A stretch of DNA of 64,000 nucleotides, taken from contig NZ_JAOARI010000024.1 in NCBI RefSeq assembly GCF_025210605.1, positions 113,109-177,108 on the forward strand, read 5' to 3'. Within the stretch, counting starts at the first letter, position 1, and the number at the start of each line of letters is the position of its first letter. The notes under the pieces were generated by a model, which saw only the letters and a program-made list of their open reading frames with translations, was not told the DNA's origin and did no database searches. Below are positions 61,113-64,000 of this stretch, in pieces. The DNA comes from Halodesulfovibrio sp. (GTDB taxonomy: Bacteria; Desulfobacterota; Desulfovibrionia; Desulfovibrionales; Desulfovibrionaceae). The translations under genes were made by a program, and so were the position numbers.

Positions 61113-62843
61113 ATGTCTGATTATTGGTCCGGACAGAAGGTTTATGCAGGCTTTGCAACGAAAACAGATTTTAACTCCATTATTGATGCAACCGTTAAAA
61201 TGGAGAAGTTTCGTTACAACCAGCTGTCAAAGCAAGAAGCTGAAACAAATTTTAAAAAAGAGCAAATCGCCGGTTTGAATCGTACGATGCAAACCTACAA
61301 GAAACAGCTTGAATCCATGGATACGGTTGAAGAGTTTCTTGTAAAAAAAGGTACATCTTCAAAAACTGATATTGCTTCAGTTAAGGTGAGCGCAAGCGCA
61401 CAGGAAGGAACTCATAACCTAAAAGTAACACAACTTGCTGATGTAGCATCTGTTGTTTCTACTGATATGGATAAAGTTGCCTATACTGGTGCAGATAAAA
61501 CAATAACATTTAAGTATGATGGCAAGGCTTATTCTTTAGATTTGAAGAAAGATATGACAACTGAAGAGTTAGCTACTGCAATTAATAAAGCCACAGCTGG
61601 CAAAGTTAAAGCTAGCGTTATTGACCTCGGTACAGGTAAATTTAAGCTGCAAATGCGTGGTATGGAACTTGGCAAAGATCATAACTTTACTGAGTTTGAT
61701 GAGCTTAAAGCAATATTGGGCGGTGGCGATGCAGCTAATACTACTGTCAACGATTCTAAAAATGCTAAATTTACTCTGGATGGCATTGACATCGAGCGTG
61801 AGACTAACTCAGTTGATGATGTAACCAAAGGGGTTACGTATAATTTAGTCGCCTTAGGTGACACTGTTGCCAAAGTTGAAACTGACTATGATGCCATCGT
61901 CAAAAATGTCGAAAATTTTGTGAAGCTTACAAACGAACTTAGAACTGGTTTTAAGTTAATTAAAGACTACAAGAACGAGGAGTTAGATAAAAAAGGTGTT
62001 AACTATAGCCTTAAAACTAACCCTGAAATACGAAATATTGAAACTTCTTTAAAGAATATTCTTAGTACACAAGGAATAGGCTTTGTTGGGGGAAATGGTG
62101 AAGGGCAGGATTTATACATAGGTCTTTCTTCTTTGGGAATCAAGACTATAGCGGAGACAGGTGCCAAAGATTTTGGAATGCTTGAATTTAATAAAGATGA
62201 ACGTTTAGTTAGCAACAGTAAAGAAACATTTATGGACTACCTGAAGGCAAATCCAGAAGCTGTTGCTAATTTATTCGCTGCTGAAGGGTATGGGTCTAGC
62301 TCGGATACTTCTGTTCTCGAATTTAACAGTAGCATGTATTCCGTTAAACTTACGGAACCAGGTAGCTATAAGGTTGAATATGATGGTGAGAAGCTTCCTA
62401 CTACGGGAGACGAAAACACTATATCAATGACGGTTAATGGAACGACAAGTCACGTAGTGTACAACGCAGTTACCAAAGTTGCGACCATCGATGAAGGGGT
62501 TGGGGCAGGTATTAGTTTTAAAGTTATTGATACAGCTGCTGGTAGTCATTCTGCAACGCTTTCTGTTCATGAAGGAAAAGTTCGGGAAACAATTAAAGTC
62601 GTCGAAGAGATCACTGCTAAGGGTGGTGTTTTCGATAAGATGGATGAAAAGTACAAAAATACAATAGATCACCCTGTTTATGGTTTGAAAAAGAAGATGG
62701 AAGATGAGCTCGCCCGTGTAAAGTCTTTAGAAAAAAGACTAATCGCTCAATATTCCAAAACAGAAAAACTTCTTGGCCAATATCAAAATATTCAAAAAAT
62801 GTTAGACTTCCAATTGAAAAGTCAAATTGCTGATAAAGATTAG
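61113..62843 (+). CDS. fliD: Flagellar filament cap protein FliD
   Basis: FliD caps the filament tip and helps flagellin fold in. This 576-residue protein has the N-terminal FliD motif TDFNSIIDATVKMEK, the coiled segment ending in GLNRTMQTYKKQL, and a HNLKVTQLADVASV domain. A flagellin IN-like segment (KDMTTEELATAINKATAGKV) follows. The C-terminus has the typical FliD coiled coil KKMEDELARVKSLEKRLIAQ. AAGGAGG precedes the ATG, 10 bases after flgL. A strong terminator follows, so it ends the flgD-fliD transcript. Confidence 0.93.
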   Translation: MSDYWSGQKVYAGFATKTDFNSIIDATVKMEKFRYNQLSKQEAETNFKKEQIAGLNRTMQTYKKQLESMDTVEEFLVKKGTSSKTDIASVKVSASAQEGTHNLKVTQLADVASVVSTDMDKVAYTGADKTITFKYDGKAYSLDLKKDMTTEELATAINKATAGKVKASVIDLGTGKFKLQMRGMELGKDHNFTEFDELKAILGGGDAANTTVNDSKNAKFTLDGIDIERETNSVDDVTKGVTYNLVALGDTVAKVETDYDAIVKNVENFVKLTNELRTGFKLIKDYKNEELDKKGVNYSLKTNPEIRNIETSLKNILSTQGIGFVGGNGEGQDLYIGLSSLGIKTIAETGAKDFGMLEFNKDERLVSNSKETFMDYLKANPEAVANLFAAEGYGSSSDTSVLEFNSSMYSVKLTEPGSYKVEYDGEKLPTTGDENTISMTVNGTTSHVVYNAVTKVATIDEGVGAGISFKVIDTAAGSHSATLSVHEGKVRETIKVVEEITAKGGVFDKMDEKYKNTIDHPVYGLKKKMEDELARVKSLEKRLIAQYSKTEKLLGQYQNIQKMLDFQLKSQIADKD

Positions 62844-62872
62844 CTTCGGTAACAAGCTGGTTGAAAGATACT

Positions 62873-62904
62873 ACCCCGATTTCATACTGAGATCGGGGTT
62901 TTTC
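62873..62904 (+). terminator. Terminator of the flagellar operon
   Basis: ACCCCGAT (62873-62880) and ATCGGGGT (62892-62899) form an 8-bp stem followed by a T run. Confidence 0.85.
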
Positions 62905-63261
62905 TATGCGTTGTGTGATTTTCTACCGTGGGTGTATGAGAAAAAGTATGCTAAGTTGTGCAAAAAAAATCTATGGGGGACTATGGGGCAATGGAAATTA
63001 TAAATGCAGCCAGCAAATTAGACACGGCTTACCATACGTTTTCGCGTTGAATATAGATGTCTAAGTATATTATTTTCGGGTAGCATGATGACGGTTATTA
63101 GTTTGAAACAGGGCAGGCTTACTGAACCTTTTGTTTAATCAAAGAAACAATAGGTACCAGCATCTTTTGTAGGATTTTTAGTAGTAATTTTAAGATACTA
63201 TATTTTGATGTAGCCTATTGCAGGAGATAGTGCACAACTATATTTATCTCTTGAAGACAAC
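62905..63261. other. Intergenic region between convergent fliD and flagellin genes
   Basis: About 360 AT-rich bases without a supported gene. One 19-codon frame (near 62992, MEIINAASKLDTAYHTFSR) follows a GGGG-rich stretch and is probably chance. Confidence 0.4.
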
Positions 63262-63293
63262 GAAAATCCCCCTGCCTCGAAAGAAGCAGGGGG
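63262..63293 (-). terminator. Flagellin gene terminator
   Basis: CCCCCTGC and GCAGGGGG form an 8-bp GC-rich stem. On the minus strand it is followed by ATTTTCG. It lies about 32 bases past the flagellin stop. Confidence 0.85.
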
Positions 63294-63324
63294 AAGGTTA
63301 GCAAGTGCTAGAAATTATGGCGTA

Positions 63325-64000
63325 TTATCCAAGAAGTTTCTGAGCCATTTTAGGCAGGTTGTTTGCCTGAGAAAGCATGGATACTGCTGCGTTAGCAAGA
63401 ATCTGCTGCTTGTTGAATTCAGTCATTTCAGTTGCTACGTCTACGTCAGAGATACGGGACTCAGCAGCCTGAAGGTTTTCTTTCTGGATAGAAATGTTTT
63501 CAATGGTAGCAGTCAGACGGTTCTGGGTAGAACCAAGCTGAGCACGGATTTCATCTTTTTTGCTGATTGCAATTGTGATGTTTTCCAATGCCTTTCTAGC
63601 ATTTTCCTGAGTTTCGATGTTATCACCAGCTTCTTGTCCAACACCAAGAGATTTTGCTGTAGCGGTGTTGATCTCAGCATCGTAACTATCTGTTTTTTGG
63701 CTGCTTGCTCCAAAGTGTAAGCTGACTGTGACTAAATCTTCAGATTTAACTTCTAACTGTGTTGAAGACTTCTGAGCATCGTCGCCAGTTTTCATACCAA
63801 TGTCAAAGCCATTACTTGTCTTGGTGAGTGTGAAGCGACCACCGGTATTGTTAGAGACAGTGTCACGAGTTTTTTGCCCATCAGCATACTCAGCAGTGAT
63901 GCGGAATTTACTTGTGTCATCCATGATGTCAACGGTGTCACCGTCTTTTCCACCAAGAACAACTTCATCCCAAGTGTTTGTTTCGTCGTTAAAGACTTCG
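63325..64000 (-). CDS. fliC: Flagellin, C-terminal part (cut by the window edge)
   Basis: The reading frame is open to the right edge, so the N-terminus is outside. The visible 224 residues include part of the variable domain (VFNDETNTWDEVVLGGKDGD at the edge) and the conserved end: ARKALENITIAISKKDEIRA, QLGSTQNRLTATIENISIQK, AESRISDVDVATEMTEFNKQ, then SQANNLPKMAQKLLG. The last part is the D0 helix of the filament core, with RI-SDVD-AEM-like signature typical of flagellins. It is convergent with the fliD operon and has its own terminator, so it is a separate transcript, probably under another sigma factor. Confidence 0.95.
   Translation of the reverse strand, partial: EVFNDETNTWDEVVLGGKDGDTVDIMDDTSKFRITAEYADGQKTRDTVSNNTGGRFTLTKTSNGFDIGMKTGDDAQKSSTQLEVKSEDLVTVSLHFGASSQKTDSYDAEINTATAKSLGVGQEAGDNIETQENARKALENITIAISKKDEIRAQLGSTQNRLTATIENISIQKENLQAAESRISDVDVATEMTEFNKQQILANAAVSMLSQANNLPKMAQKLLG

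Noticed and set aside
1..64000. CRISPR array
   Set aside because: No regularly spaced short repeats or cas genes were seen; the repeats found are tRNA copies and the 224-bp tandem pair.

Overview
The window most likely comes from the chromosome of a motile, Gram-negative sulfate-reducing bacterium of the Desulfovibrio group with moderate GC content. The evidence is a tmRNA whose encoded tag reads ANDYEYAMAA (a Desulfovibrio-type tag), a CbiK-type cobaltochelatase, lipid A and heptose transferase genes (LpxB, GT9), an AddAB pair, a group III phosphofructokinase and a polar-flagellum hook-filament cluster. The placement rests on recognised families only; no database search was possible.

Positions 1 to about 13,400 look like an integrated mobile island. 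A tyrosine integrase (11838-13298) lies directly beside the 3' end of ssrA (13409-13768), a classic integration target. Leftward follow KilA-N and Bro-N antirepressor-like genes, a 29-residue membrane peptide, a T7 gp4-like helicase lacking the primase half, a compact protein with family A DNA polymerase motifs, a zinc-ribbon protein, a serine resolvase with its own array of inverted sites, a decayed second resolvase fragment, and a complete type I restriction-modification operon (hsdR-hsdM-hsdS). The left end of the island is not seen. The adjacent helicase and polymerase-like genes resemble a stripped-down T7-style replisome and are the most unusual system here.

From 13.4 to 40.4 kb are housekeeping and envelope genes: ssrA, lpxB, a Gate-domain membrane protein, rfbB, cbiK with a secreted LPP20-like protein, a tandem 224-bp intergenic repeat, an M16 protease, a possible Hpt/STAS-like regulator, an NMO/FabK-type flavoenzyme, addA-addB, pfk, pdxA, a hyuA-like gene, a secreted GH3 hexosaminidase, a TVP38-type membrane protein and a GT2 glycosyltransferase.

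From 40.5 to 41.5 kb is a tRNA array with four identical initiator tRNA-Met genes and two tRNA-Trp genes. It is followed by ilvB-ilvN, which are preceded by a valine-rich leader peptide and an intrinsic terminator, i.e. an attenuator. Then come a degenerate chemoreceptor-like protein, a heptosyltransferase, a PAS-GGDEF protein with an intact inhibitory site, nadD, proA, a TPR membrane protein and a sigma-54-type activator.

From 54.7 kb to the right edge is a flagellar cluster: a small zinc-finger anti-sigma-like protein, flgD, flgE, flgK, flgL and fliD, then a convergent flagellin gene cut by the window edge. FlgK and FlgL carry Asp-box motifs (SxDxGxTW) in enlarged central domains.
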